Of a stretch of 64,000 nt of DNA, positions 45,700 through 60,440 are shown piece by piece. Position 1 is the stretch's first letter. Every line of letters begins with the position of its first letter. This stretch comes from Artemisia argyi (taxonomy: Eukaryota; Streptophyta; Magnoliopsida; Asterales; Asteraceae): assembly GCA_030686995.1 (NCBI GenBank), contig CM060684.1:13625897-13689896 (forward strand), in the 5' to 3' direction. The notes under the pieces were generated by a model. The model worked only from the letters and a program-made list of their open reading frames with translations. It had not been told where the DNA came from and made no database searches. A program made the translations under genes and the position numbers.

Positions 45700-47599
45700 T
45701 TATTGTAGTAATAATTTTCTTCCCTTCAAATTGAAGTATACAATCTCTCTTGTTTATATGCTCTCTTTTTGCCATGAATAGCCAAAAATTTGGCCTAGAT
45801 TTGCAGGTAAAATGAATTATATTTATCACATTTTCTTATTTAATTGCCACAAGTTATAACATTTAAAACAAATTTAGAATTGTTTTTTAAGCCTAATGAT
45901 ATTTTAGACATGCATATGACTTCATTTAGATACGATATTTAAAAGTTCAATTAAATTTTTTTTGTATCAATATTATATCCAATCATATTTTAATATATAT
46001 AAATTTTTAAGGTATAGAAAACTCTATTTTTGGTAAATTGAACTTAAATTAAATTTAATAAGTTGTATAAATGTTTTAAGTAGGAAAGTCCAATTCTAAG
46101 TAAATGGAACTTAAATTATATTAAATAAATTCTAGAGATTTCTTAGTAAGAAAATTTAATTTTACGTAAACTAAGCTTCTGATTGGTCAACTGAAAAAAT
46201 TAAAAATTTTCATCGGTTAATTAAATTGCCTTTTATTAATACTCTCTCGTATCAAAATCATTGTCTCTCGAAAAAAAATACACAGTTTAAGAAAAGTACA
46301 TTTATTACAATTTTCACTTTTTTTACTTTTTGACAGAATGACAATTTTGCCTTAGATAGTTAATTAAAGCCTTCTTTAAGGTATATAATAATAATTTTAA
46401 ATAAATGTAATATAGTAAACTTGGTTAAACTTCCCTATCTATTTTTTATAGTAGACAACTAAATTACGACATTACAAAAAGAAAACGTGAACAATAAAAT
46501 TGGGACGGGAGAATATTAAGAATGTACAAGTCAGAAATAATAACTATAGTTTATATATCAAAATTTATGATAGATATATTACATCACGTTTATTTTCCAT
46601 TAATATTATTTGCATAAACTTACCACAAAACTTAGTTTGTTCGTACATTTATTGAATGATTACGAAATTGTTTGTTTTTACGTACAATTATTGAACGATT
46701 ACAAAATTGTTTGTGGTCCAGGGTGGCACATGCAATGTTTACAACATGTGATTTTGTACTCTTTGTTTGTTTTACCGACGTGATGATAATATGAAGAAAG
46801 AAAATGTTAGAACATATAATGTTGTGTATGATTTGAATTAATAACAATTGGTATTAAAGAAAGTCAAATGTTCAAACCGTTTTGGATCCCTTGGCATTGA
46901 TTAGGTTTATATATCGATTTCTAGGGTTCATAAAAATCGAAACCATAATTTTTTTAGTGTTAGGGTTGACGCCCTATTAAATAAAAAAAATTCGACACGC
47001 TAATTTTTATTAAAGGGTCGATTACCTTTTAATTTATTTAGGGTTTGTTTGTTTTGTTATTAATTTGATTTGAAATCCTATATGTTTAACATGTTTATGT
47101 GAATAAAGTGTGTATCTTGTGACTTGTATGGGTTTATCCATGACGAAACATGAATGTTAGTCATGGACTATGTTTGGTTTAATTGTTAAGTTATTTTATC
47201 ACGTGTAGTTTATTGATAGATATTAAATGGGAAAGATCTCAATTATATAATAAATTAATGAATCAAATTTTTGTGATATGTGATATATATTTGCTATGAC
47301 TAACGCAATCGACACATCGATGCATGTGGCTCACTCACCTTTGTGATAAAACAACTTTAAAATAAAAAATAATAGACACTAATATGAATCGTTGGATGTA
47401 TCATGTTAGATGAGATTTTAGTTCTAATTGAATAAGTAATGATAATGGCATTATTGTAATTAATCGAATTGTGAGTGTCAGTTTTTTTAACCCACGTGTG
47501 ATTTTTATGTCTAATTCTTTTTTCTGTCTGTCTATCGACATGCTAGCTTTTTATTTATTTATTATTTTTTTTTCATGGTTATCTCCTTTTCATTCCTTT
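45700..47599. other. intergenic, nothing recognised
   Basis: Very AT-rich. Several near-repeats of GTAAATTGAACTTAAATTA occur at 46030-46170. No gene. Confidence 0.5.
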
Positions 47600-48370
47600 C
47601 GAACTACTGTGACACACAATATTTTTTTTATGACACAGCTTGGTTTTACGATTTTAGAGACAAATTATCACCTTTGACACACTTAGTTTTATAATACATT
47701 TTTAGAGACACACCAAATTTTTTAATAACTTTTTGTGACACATTTTTAGTAAAGTTTCTTGAAACACAATAAATTTTTTGTTACATTTGCGATGACACAC
47801 TAATATTTTTGACGCACTTTTAGTGACACTTAGGAGGCGCTTGGTTCAAATAAAGGAATAGAAAAAGTAAAAGTAAAAGGAATGTTAAGGATTATAATAA
47901 ATAATAAATTCTATAACCCCTAATTTGTAAGGTAATACTCCATTACCTTGTTTTGGGTAAGGTCCATTACATAATAGTAAACTAAGCATAACTAATCATT
48001 ACATTTTCCATTCCTCACCCTCTAATACATCCAACCAAGCATGCCCAAATTCATGATACATTTATAATGACCCACTATATTTTGTGTCTCACTTCATTTT
48101 GTGATTCGTTTCTAGTGACACCTCAAATTTTTTGATACATATTTAGTGACACACTTAATCGTTTGACATATTAGTAGTAATACACTACTTTTTTGTTTAC
48201 ACATTTATTGAAATTCTATAGTTTTTAACGCAGATAGTTTCTTGATACATTTCAAGTGACAAGCTAAGTTTTTTTACACTAATAATTTTTTTAAGTGCCA
48301 CGTTTATTTTAGTGATACATTTAAAATCACATTTTAAATTTTTCGACACACTAATTAATTTACATAATAC
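47600..48370. repeat. degenerate tandem repeat rich in GACACA words
   Basis: Words such as TTTAGTGACAC, TTTTTGATACATTT and GACACACTAATTTTT recur about every 35-45 bp on both sides of the MITE at 47831. The units are strongly diverged. Confidence 0.6.
47831..48046. mobile_element. PIF/Harbinger-like MITE (216 bp)
   Basis: The left end GGAGGCGCTTGGTT and inverted right end GGGCATGCTTGGTT match at about 11 of 14. This terminal form with TTGGTT is common to Tourist/PIF-type MITEs. TTA precedes the left end and AAA follows the right, so the TSD is imperfect. Confidence 0.6.
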
Positions 48371-49327
48371 TGTGGGAAACAGTGTACACTTATATTAATT
48401 AAAATCAGATTACAAACAATAATAAATTAACAGAAATTAAATGACAGAAAATTAAATCATAGACAGCAATGAGTAGAAGCAGATGACAGACACTATATAA
48501 CGATAAGTAAATAAAAGCAGTATCGGAACGAGGCTCGTGTTAAACACGATTCCCTTAAAACAGATTCGCCGTCTATTTCCCAGGGTACAACGTCCAAAGC
48601 TGTTGTACAGCCGGACTAGACAACTTGCCTGAAAGATTACGGAAAACTTGTGAGTTTTTGATCGAATGTTGGAAAACAGACGTAATGGAGATGCGTTTCT
48701 GGATGTCCCAATTGAACGAGAATAAGGTTTAATTTATAGCCTAAACTTGTCTTGGACACCAAGACAGTATATTAGCTAAAATTATAACCCGATTTACAAA
48801 TCTGTTATAACATAAACATGATATGCATATATTTTATTCACACACAATATATTTTGTATAACTTATTCGATAAGTTAAATCTATTCCAAAAATAGATTTA
48901 CAGAAAAAAAAATTTTTGAACAAATTAACACAAATCTGGCAGCAAAAAGATACGCACGTAGGCGATTAATCAGAGCAGCATTCGTGTCCGCAGGTCGCAC
49001 GGGCTCGCATGAGTTCAGAAGCTTCGAACCCATTTTGGCCCAGAAATCCCACAATCTGCACCCCTTCCCCTGCGCGCGCACATAAGAGTGGGAGCATAGC
49101 TCACCTAAAGGAATTTGAAAGCAAATACCAAGATTTCCTTATAAACAAGCATTCACTTTTTGTTTTTGGCGATGTGGGAAGCAAGATTTTTCCTATTTAT
49201 TGTGTTTCACGTGCCTCACTTTGAGACACGATATCTCATTCATATTAACTCTATTTTGGACATTCTTTAGCTCGTTGTGAAGCTCTCTTCAAGGAAAACG
49301 CAAAGCTACCAAGAAATATAAATATAT
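48371..49327 (-). repeat. 3' LTR of the minus-strand copia element, distal part
   Basis: It begins on the plus strand TGTGGGAAAC, the inverse of the TGTTGGAAA that opens the same LTR at 60430. The LTR is split by the Athila element at 49328-60233, and the two parts together are about 1.15 kb. The assignment rests on the terminal inverted repeat and on the PPT at 60431; the 5' LTR is absent. Confidence 0.7.
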
Positions 49328-50771
49328 TGATACGTGGGAATTGCACCAGGCTTTACCTCTCGAGGGATCTCGAGAAGCTTACAACCCCCACCAGGCAGTG
49401 TACCTGATCGTTGTAGTATAGTATAGTGACAAGTATCGGGGGATTGATCGTTCAACTCAGGAATAGTGACGCTAGGATTAGAAAGTCTAAAAACTAGGTC
49501 TAGAGGTGAGAGATGATTTTTTTTGTATTTTTATGTTTTTATAAAAGCAATTAAAAATCTCGGTTTTTGGAGGAGTGGGCGGAATTAGTTGCTAATCAAC
49601 TAACCCAATAACTAAAGATGCAATCAAAATAAAATAACAAAAATAAAAATAAATCTAATTAAACTAGTGGTGTGAACAATAATAGGGAAAGTTGTATTTA
49701 CTTAGGTTTCATTACTCCCTATATATCTTTTACAAGTTGATAGTTTGTTACAATTGCATGGATGACGGGTCGTATTCCTTAATACCAGTCGTAGGACCGT
49801 GTACAATATTCCCTAACTCTATAGGATCCTACTTCACTCCTATGTCGAGCCGTTAGAAGCTCCTAACATGGGATCATTAAAATTCTCCTACGCATTAAAT
49901 ACAACCAAAAATCAAAGTACACCTCTGATCATGTTTCTTAAGATGTGCAAGCATGTCACCAATAGAAGTCTGCCAGTTGTCTTAAGCCTAACATTGAATA
50001 CAAGTATCCGTAACAACTAAAAACAAACAATCAACCCATAATTAACATCTAGGTTTCACTACATCTAAGCAAACACACAAGAGATCTAGTCTAGCATGTT
50101 AAATTCAAGACAAGCGTAAGATATATTCAAACAACACATAGATATATTGAATGAATTGAAAGAGTACTTATCTCAATTGAACATGAAAGGTTTCAAAGGG
50201 TAAAAACCCTTGAAAAAGCAGTAATATTCGTGCTAGGGTTTCTCCAAAGTTACACCCTACTTGTTCCTCTTTAATGAATGAAAATTGCCAAACTATATAT
50301 AGATTTTACAGGGTGATGGCGTCAAGAAGGAATATCTGACTCTGTCAACTCGCCACCCATAATGAAATTGGATTGCCTAGATCCAGTTTTGACGCCGTCA
50401 TGTGCACTTCTACTCTGGGCCGTCACTTGTATTTGGACCATGACGGCCTATGGTGACGCCGTCATGTCCATAGTGTAAATCTCTTCTGGATCGTCACGTG
50501 TATCATTCACTTCCACCTCTTGTATTACTCTTGACGCCGTCATTAAGGATCATGTGACGCCGTCAGGTACTGTTCCCAGCAAGGAAAATTAAGACTTTGC
50601 CGTTTTCATCACTTTTATGCTCCAAAAACGTCCAAAATGCTTCATTTTCCAGAATTCACTCCAAAAGTACCTAAAATGACAAAAGGAACGATTTAGGGCA
50701 ATATTTGATCAAATAAATTCGAATCCGGGCTAAAATGACCCCCAAAAAACGGTTCATTTTTCACCTTATCA
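49328..50771 (-). repeat. Athila 3' LTR (1444 bp)
   Basis: TGATACGTGGGAATTG...CACCTTATCA on the plus strand. Minus-strand TATA at 50293-50302. Four perfect TGACGCCGTCA palindromes in U3. tRNA-Asp-like word at 49408-49422 in U5. Confidence 0.97.
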
Positions 50772-51389
50772 TATACCCTTACACTTGAGATTTGCTTGTC
50801 CTCAAGCAAATGCGCTTTTATTCTAATCAAATTACAAGTTAGGGGTCATTTAACACTAATATAAAAGTAATTACAACAAATAATCGTTCCACTAAAGACC
50901 AAAGACAAGCACGGAGGTCATACACTAGCACCTCACAAATAGTGTTTAGATACTCACATCTCTCGGGTGTAATAAAGTATATATCACAATTTGGAAATGG
51001 AAAACATCTCTCACTACCTGTCATAGCAAAATAGATTACCATAGGCTTGAAAAAGGATCAAACCTCCACCACATGGTGTAAGCATCTACGATAAACTATC
51101 AAAGAGGTCTTTCAAAGGGTTATAATGTTAGGTGTAGGGATATGGAATACACGGTTTTGTTGGATATAGGCAATATTTACTGGTGGCGAGTTAATCATCT
51201 TGGTTAATTACATGTACAATATGGCGTTGCTAAGCCAAGACTCGACTCGACTTAAACTAATGAATCAAAAATAACGAAAACTTAAAACAAACATAGAATG
51301 AAACGGGATGGTAGTCCGTATGTTTTTTTTCTCTTTTCTTTTTCTATTTTTTTTTCTTTTTCTATTTTTTTCTTTTTCTTAATTTTTTC

Positions 51390-51422
<33 letters not shown>

Positions 51423-53273
51423 GCATACACTCTTACCCTACCATCCAAAATAATACATCATAGGGAATATATATTCCCCTTACACTTGAATTTTTACATA
51501 CTTTACAATAAACTACTCTAATGACTCGAATTAAGATAATCAAAACACTTGGAGTACTTTTAAGATTAACGCACATATGGGGGTAATATATGATGTTCTT
51601 CCCCATTACTCCATAATATTAGTAGTTTACCCATGAGTCTCAATCGTCCCAAAACAATATGTACAAGATATGACACGACTTAGCAACCATGTAATCAATT
51701 AGATAATTAACTAAGGGTTTAAACATGAAACAATAATTCACTAAAGATGAGTGCATGCACGGAAGGTTAAGGCGATTTGGTTGTACATTTAAGTGGGTTG
51801 TAACAAATTCTTCCTTTAAGTAAAATGCTTAAAGTTAGAAACGAAAAGATAGGCTCGGAGGGGTGTACTAGGGGTTTCGTGTACTAAAAATGAGTACAAC
51901 GCTAAGAGTGTGGGAAAAATTAGTTGACTTTACTAGCCAAGTAATATGACTTAAATGGTCAAGTAATTATGATACGGGTTTAACACAAGGGTGATCCTAA
52001 TGCCTCTTATCATGTAGTAAATCCTACTACACGAATGTAATCTCACTAGCGGTCTCGGGATGCATCACTAACGCAAGTTCTAGAATCTAAATGCTACCGG
52101 TACACTCATAAGCACTAATAGTAAATGCTTTTCCTATCAAATCTAAAGGCGAACCTCACATATTTGGGTGGAAATTTTTTTTGAATAGTACGGTTTTGTG
52201 CTAGTCATACGACTCCTATCCATGAGACGCTTGCTAAGGCTAAAGTTTCTCTCCTAAATGTTATAAAAAAATTTAAATTTGGCGCTAAAATTACACTAAC
52301 AAGTATTTCTCTTTGTTTTATTACACACCTACCATCAAACAAACAAACTCAAGTGCAATTGTATCCTATAAGGTATCATCATTTACCCTCTCCTTACACT
52401 TAGGATGAACATTGTCCCCAATGTTCAATTAAAGAATGTAAAGTGAAATAGATAAAAGAATGAAATCAAATACTCCCCTGATTCGTTCAGTGTGGATAGT
52501 GTGGTAACAAGGTTAGATCTTCCTCCAAGAAAATGAACAATCAAAGCTTCCCTTCCAGAAATATAAATCATCTTCTTGTCATATGTAACCTGTTAAACCT
52601 GAGAAAACAAACAAGGCAACCTCGCGTAAAATCGGCGGCAATCTGTATATACTAACAAGTCCTAGAAAGCAAATTAAGATATAATGCTTGTGGAATGAAT
52701 GTTTGCAGATTTCCTGGAGTTTATAAAACTAAAGAATTAACAAAAACTTTAAGACTCCGTTAGAAAAACAAAACTAGCAAAATCTCCAAAATTTTACTCA
52801 TGACGCCGTCAATAGTTAACTCATGACGCCGTCAGAAGTGACCTGCAGAAATCTTTACGTTAAGTTTCTAGAAAATTTCTGGAAAAACTTATGTCCTACT
52901 TCCTGGAAAATCCTGCAAAACATCATTATGACTCGATACAAGCATTTGACTCTAACAAATACTAATATATATGTTCATTTAATATTGTGGAGAATCATGA
53001 TCAATTTTATTTCTTAAAAATATATTTGGGGTTTCCCCTTACACTTATCTTTTGTGAAATACCTTTGCATGAAGTTAAGACGAAGTCAAATGACAAAATA
53101 AAGTATTTTCACAATTTTATTCGAAACATGATCTACCACCAATAAAAATAAAGCATGCATACGGAAGCAAATAACAATCAAACAAATAAAAATCACACAA
53201 AACATGGGTTGCCTCCCAAGAAGCGCTTTTCTTTATTTACGAGTCTTGTAGCTAGACTCAAGGTCATGAGTGA
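50772..53273. other. Athila 3' internal region without env-like ORF
   Basis: 2.5 kb between the integrase end and the 3' LTR. Athila elements often have an env-like ORF here, but none is visible. Contents: a T-rich stretch ending in about 30 T (51391-51421), and two TGACGCCGTCA motifs at about 52801-52834, the same word as in the LTR U3. On the minus strand, CAAGTGTAAGGGTATA next to the LTR is the probable PPT. Confidence 0.7.
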
Positions 53274-54729
53274 TTACGTGACCTCATCGTCAAATGTTAC
53301 ATCCTCCTCACTAATTATCTCGTTACTACTTTCTTGATTATGTTTTACATGTTGTATGTTGATAGTAAACTCTCTATTTTCATCGTCTATTAACACAACA
53401 ACTCCAGTTTTAGAGGAACTTTTCACCGTAAAGGGCCCATACCATCTAGACTTGAGTTTCCCGGGAAATAACCTTAACCGAGAATTATACAATAGGACTT
53501 TGTCCCCTTCTGAAAATTCCTTAGGTTTCTTAATTCGTTGGTCATGCCATCTTCTCGCCCTCTCCTTATATGTAATGGAAGATTCATACGCTTCTAATCT
53601 TAGCTCATCAAGCTCATGGAGTTGCAATAACCTATTTGTTCCAGCGATTGTATAGTCCAAATTACATGCCTTAAGTGCCCAATAAGCCTTATGTTCGAGT
53701 TCGACCGGAAGGTGACATGCCTTACCTTAAACCATGCGGAACGGGGTTGTTCCAATAGGTGCCTTGTAGGCACTTCGGAATGCCCATAAGGCCTCATCGA
53801 GTTTAAATGACCAGTCTTTTCTTTTTTTATTAACCGTTTTTTCTAGTATTCTTTTAATTGCCCTGTTGGTGTTTTCGACCTGACCATTGGTTTGTGGGTG
53901 ATAGGCGGTGGAGAATCGGTGGGACACTTCATATCTCTTCATGACCTTTTCCATTTGCGCATTGCAAAAGTGGGCCCCCTATCACTAATGAGAGCTTTAG
54001 GAATGCCGAACCTAGCGAACAGCTTTTTCAGGAAATGAATAACTACCCTAGCATCGTTGGTCCTAAGGGCTTGTGCCTCTACCCATTTTGAAACATAGTC
54101 GATGGCAACTAAAATGTATTCATTCCCCCTGAAGATGGAAAGGGTCCCATGAAATCGATTCCCCAGACATCGAAGACCTCACATACTTGTATAAAATTCT
54201 GAGGTGCTTCATCTTTGTTCGATATATTCCCGGCCCGTTGACATGCATCGCATGCTTGTGTCATCTCTTTAACATCATGAAATATCGTGGGCCAATAGAA
54301 TCCCGCATCGAAAATCTTTCGTGCGGTGGTGCTTATCCCATGATGGCCCCCAGAGGGGCCAGAATGACACTCCTTCATGATCTTTATTGCCTCATTTCCC
54401 GAAACACGACGTCTGATTATTTGATTAGGACATCTTCGGAATAAGAATGGTTCATCCCAGAAGTAGTATTTTAGTTGGGCAAAGAACCTTTTCTTTTCGT
54501 ATCTAGTCACGTGTTCCGGAATGAGCCTACTCGCCAGATAGTTAGCATAATCAGCGTACCAAGGCTCAGAATCTGTCATTGACATGAGCTGTTCGTCAGG
54601 GAATGAATCCCGAATTTCGCTTCTATCAAGTTCATTAAGGGGATTTTCAAGATGAGAGAGGTGATCAGCAGCCAAATTCTCCTCCCCCCTTTTATCACGA
54701 ATTTCAACATCAAACTCTTGTAACAACAA
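53274..54729 (-). pseudogene. Athila integrase (broken)
   Basis: From the N side: end of RNase H (LQEFDVEIRDKRGEENLAADHLS), the HHCC finger (CHSGPSGGHHG ... CDACQRAGN), then catalytic-core D in [11 protein letters not shown] in ISDRGPHF and E in NGQVENTNR. The C-terminal part reads DKVLLYNSRLRLFPGKLKSRW...GPF (GPY/F-type module). Frame breaks occur at about 54110, 53955 and 53727, where a TAA follows FRMV. Integrase inserts the cDNA. This copy is inactive. Confidence 0.93.
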
Positions 54730-55301
54730 GATCCACGAATTAGTCGTGGTTTAGCATCTTGCTTAGCAAAAAGATATCGGAGAGCCGAGTGATCAGTGAA
54801 AACAACTGTCTTTGAAAGGACAAGATATTGACGGAATTTGTCGAAGGCGAACACTACGGCTAATAATTCTTTTTCGGTGGTAGAGTAATTATCTTGAGCG
54901 GGATTCATAGTTTTGCTAGCTTAGTAAATAGGTTGGAATAGTTTGTCAAGCCTTTGGCCTAATACTGCCCCGACAGCATAGTCGCTAGCATCGCACATGA
55001 TTTCGAAAGGCAACTCCCAGTTGGGTGTAACCATGATTGGGGATTGCGTGAGCTCCTTTTTCAGGAGATCGAATGCATCCTTGCATTCTTGAGAGAAATC
55101 GAAAGGGGCATCTTTCACCAGCAATTGAGTCATTGGCCGAGCTATTTTAGAGAAATCTTTGATGAATCTCCGGTAGAACCCGGCATGGCCCAAGAAGCTG
55201 CGTATTGCCTTAACAGTCGTGGGATAAGATAATTTAGATATAGCTTCCACTTTTGCTTGGTCCACCTCAATCCCATTCCCTGAGACCTTAGGTCCTAACA
55301 C
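54576..55301 (-). pseudogene. Athila RNase H region
   Basis: Reads FLGHAGFYRRFIKDFSKIA (RT connection), then ELPFEIMCDASDYAVGAVLG, YSTTEKELLAVVFAFDKFR and FTDHSALRYLFAK. Interrupted by a stop at 54921 and a frame change near 54750. Confidence 0.9.
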
Positions 55302-55359
55302 AATCCCTTATTTTATCATAAAATGGCATCTTTCCCAATTCAAGACCAAGTTGGTTTCC

Positions 55360-55971
55360 TCACAACGTTTGAGCATTTTTTTCTAGGTTACCAAGACAGC
55401 GGTCGAAAGAGTTCCCGAATACCGAAAAGTCATCCATGAAAAATTCCATGCTGTCTTCCATTATTTCGTGAAAGATTGCGGTCATGCATCGCTGAAAGGT
55501 GGCGGGAGCGTTACACAGCCCAAAAGGCATCCTTTTATAGGCGAACGTTCCATAAGGACAAGTAAACGTGGTTTTTTCTTGGTCCTCAGGTGCTATGGGG
55601 ATTTGGAAATATCCCGAGAACCCATCCAAGAAACAGTAGTACTCGTGCCCGGATAATCTCTCCAACATTTGGTCAATGAATGGTAGGGGAAAGTGATCCT
55701 TCTTGGTGGCATCATTGAGCTTTCTATAATCGATGCATACCCGCCAGCCAGTAACCGTTCTCTGGGGTACCATCTCACCTTTGTCATTTTTCACCACAGT
55801 AATTCCACCTTTCTTTGGTACAACCTGTACAGGACTAACCCACGGGCTATCCGAAATTGGGTAAATCATTCCTGCATCCAAAATTTTGATGACTTCTTTC
55901 TTCACTACCTCCTTAATGATGGGATTCACCCGCCTTTGGGATTGCACGGCATGTTTATAGTTTTCTTCCAT
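55360..55971 (-). pseudogene. Athila reverse transcriptase core
   Basis: Open for 203 codons: SPWVSPVQVVPKKGG, GWRVCIDYRKLNDATKKDHF, FLDGFSGYFQIPIAPEDQEK, TFTCPYGTFAYKRMPFGLCN and the active site FFMDDFSVFG. The YxDD tyrosine is replaced by Phe and Met (FMDD), as is common in the Athila lineage. A frameshift at about 55350 separates it from the thumb region. Confidence 0.93.
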
Positions 55972-56219
55972 AAGACTCTTATGCGTGCAAAAAGTTGAGT
56001 CAATCCCCTTAATATCGGCTACACTCCATGAAAGGACTCCCCTATATTTTTTAGGACTTCTAAGAGCTTACCTTTTTGTTCATGTTCGAGGGAGGAGTTT
56101 ATGCTTACTGGCAGTTGATCCTCTCCCTGAAGGAACGCATAATCTAGGTGGTTAGGGAGTTCTTTAAGCTCTAGCTTAGGTGGTTCGATAATAGAGGGCT
56201 TAAGCTTGTTTTAGGGTTT

Positions 56220-57319
56220 TCAGAGTTCGAGCTGTTCAGTGGTCTCTTGTCTGGGGTAGAAGGAGACTGCTCTAACGCCCTCCACCTTTTCTTCCTCTAA
56301 TATGGGGAGGAAACTCTCATCCCGTAACCAGCCTTCTTCGATCTGTTCACAAACACAGTTGTCAATGACATCCGTGAGTTCATCGACCTCTCCGATGAAA
56401 TAGAGCCGGTTAGCTGCTTCGAGAGAGAGATTCATAGTGTCTTTAATGTCGAAGGTTAAGCTATCGGCTCCTACTCGTAAGGTTAACTTGCCGTCATGAA
56501 CATCAATGACTGCACGAGCGGTAGCAAGAAATGGTCTCCCTAAGATGATGGGCACCAAGTCATCCTCCTCCATCTCAAGATCACGAAGTCAACCAGAAAT
56601 TTGAACTTTCCAACTTTGACAAGCACATTCTCGCATATCCCTACGGGATATTTGACCGATCTATCGGCTAGTTGGATGTTCATACGGGTAGGCTTTAGTC
56701 CGGAGTATCCTAGTTTGAGGAACATGGAGTGAGGCATGTGGTTGGTGCTCGCCCCTAAATCGGCAAGAGCATTATTTATTGATAGAGATCCTATGGAATA
56801 GGGCAAGGTGAAGCTGCCTGGATCGTCTACCTTTTTTGGTAGCCCTCGATGGGTCACCACCGAACATTCTTCCCTCAGAGTCACAAGACCCTCGAGTTTA
56901 TTTTGGTTGGCAAGTAATTTTTTAAAGTAGGAGCTATACTTTGGCATGTGATAGCAAGCATCAAGGAGAGGGATGGTGACCACTGAATCTTTTAGGTATG
57001 ACAAGAATCTCTTATTATCATTCTCAATTTTCTGGTTCTTTAGGCGGGATGGGAATGGGATTCTCACAGGTTGGTTAGGTGGAGTTGATGGGGATGGGGT
57101 CACCAGGGAAGGTTGTTCGGGAGCCTCGTTGCTCACATTACCTTCCTCATCGTGGGGCTCATTTGGATCAATGGTGACAGGGTGTGGGCTCGGATAAGGA
57201 GGGTCCTTGGTTGTTGTTCCAGCTCGAGTAGTCACCGCGAGCAGGGGGTCTTTTTGGCTTACTGATGGCCTGTCTTGGTCGTCAAGGGTGGAATTAAGCT
57301 TATTGAACCATTCTTCCAT
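56220..57319 (-). pseudogene. Athila aspartic protease region with Pro-rich linker
   Basis: A Pro/Ser-rich linker (TPSPSTPPNQPVRIPFP) is followed by FKKLLANQNKLEGLVTL and the protease active site LADLGASTNHMP. A single-base frameshift near 56570 separates DFVIL from the next frame, which reads DLVPIILGRPFLATARAVID, the flap and C-terminal part. Confidence 0.88.
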
Positions 57320-57325
57320 GTCATT

Positions 57326-58618
57326 CTATTGCTCAGTGATGAGCTCATCAAGATCTTTCAATTGTAAGCCTTTTTCTTGAGTAAAGTGACCGAGGTCATC
57401 TTCAAAAGTGCTCCTGATTTTGTATTCAGGGCCTTCCTCCCCTTCTTTTCTTTTCACCAGGTTTCCCCAAAGGGTATAATCATCGTTTTGGTAAAAAGGC
57501 AAAAGGGAGGGGTCAGCGTAGATGTCATGTCCTGACAAACACGCATGTTCGGTCGTGGTTTCTCCTCCGCATTCCTCTACCTCATGCGGGCCCCCACAGT
57601 AGTCACAGATCAAGTAAGGATTCGAAAGTTGTTTAATTGTTCGTGACCCCGTAAGGTATTCCATTCTTTTGTGAATTTTTCTTAGCCAATCTGAGGGTGT
57701 TTGTGTGATTTCAGACATGCTCACAGTCGACTCAGGTTCATCCCAAGTGTCATCCTGGTCTTGAGCATATTACTCAATCCTATTCCACCCTTCTTCGGCG
57801 CTAAGATTGGCTAATTTCCCTTTTCTAGAATTGTTGATTCCGTTCTGGTCATTTGAGGAGACATTGTCGTAGAAGATTTGGACCAGAAGCCAGAGTTCGA
57901 TGTCATGATAGGGAACTTGCCTTATTAATTCCTTGAATCTGATCCACGATTTATTAGGGTTCGTCTTTTCGCTTTCGGAAGCGGAGGATCCTATCCCTAA
58001 ATACTGAGGTTTTCCCTGCTGGGAAGAACTTTTCATAAAACTTGGATATAATTTGCTCCCATGTGAAAATAGACTCGGAGGAAAGTCTATCATACCATTC
58101 TTTGGCTTTTTCATAAAGAGTGAAAGGGAAGAATCGTAATCGGGACGTGTTTCTAGTGGCCCCATCCGTATGGAGGGTATCTACTATTTTCAAGAAGTCC
58201 TTGATGTGTTGAATCGGGTCATCATCATCAAGTCCGCAAAACTTGCACATACTTTGGACAAGGCAAACATCGCTTGCACGCAAGACCTCATCGGTGCGTT
58301 CGTTTGGGAAGACAATGGCATTTGAGAAGCCACAAGGATTCGGGGAGGAGTAGTCCTTAAGGCGATTGTTTGAATGGGAGTTTCAGGGGTACTCATATCG
58401 TTGTTGGATTGGGAGCTAGGGGGTGTGAGGTGATTGTTTGAATTTTCTTCAGAAAGGGCCTCATCAAAGTTGATAGCTATGCTGGATGGTTCGGGTGTTG
58501 AGAGAGATCGTCTTAGCCTACGCATTTCCCTTTCAAGTTCTGCATAGGGAAAAACTAGGTCTCTAGCGGAACTACGACTCCTAGTGACTCTAAGGTTAGA
58601 GAAATCGTCATTTGCCAT
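57326..58618 (-). pseudogene. gag: Athila gag (several frameshifts)
   Basis: ATG at 58618 starts MANDDFSNLRVTRSRSS. In overlapping frames follow VQSMCKFCGLDDDDPIQHI, LRFFPFTLYEKAKEWYDRL, TWEQIISKFYEKFFPAGKT, FKELIRQVPYHDIELWLLVQ and SNPYLICDYCGGPHEVEEC. The 'LFPFSL..KAK.W...L' and 'W..F...F...FFP' words define the retrotransposon gag (capsid) domain; the CX2CGGPH...C is a zinc knuckle. At least three frame changes and a TAA before the protease frame. Confidence 0.9.
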
Positions 58619-58764
58619 GATGGCGGATGGTGAAGATTACGAACAAAGATACGTAGAAATAAGATAGACTAAAGAAAACCTAAAAATAAAAATAAAATCT
58701 TACTAGAAAGGAATCTAGCAAGTAGACCTAATAAAAAGAAATCTTAACCTAGACAATAACTATT

Positions 58765-58782
58765 CCCCGGGCTGCGGCACCA
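58765..58782 (-). other. Athila primer-binding site, tRNA-Asp-like
   Basis: On the minus strand, 7 nt after the 5' LTR, TGGTGCCGCAGCCCGGGG is close to TGGCGCCGTTGCCGGGG, the complement of the 3' end of plant tRNA-Asp (three substitutions and one inserted C). Confidence 0.75.
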
Positions 58783-58789
58783 AAAAACT

Positions 58790-60430
<1,641 letters not shown>

Positions 60431-60440
60431 ATCCCCCACA

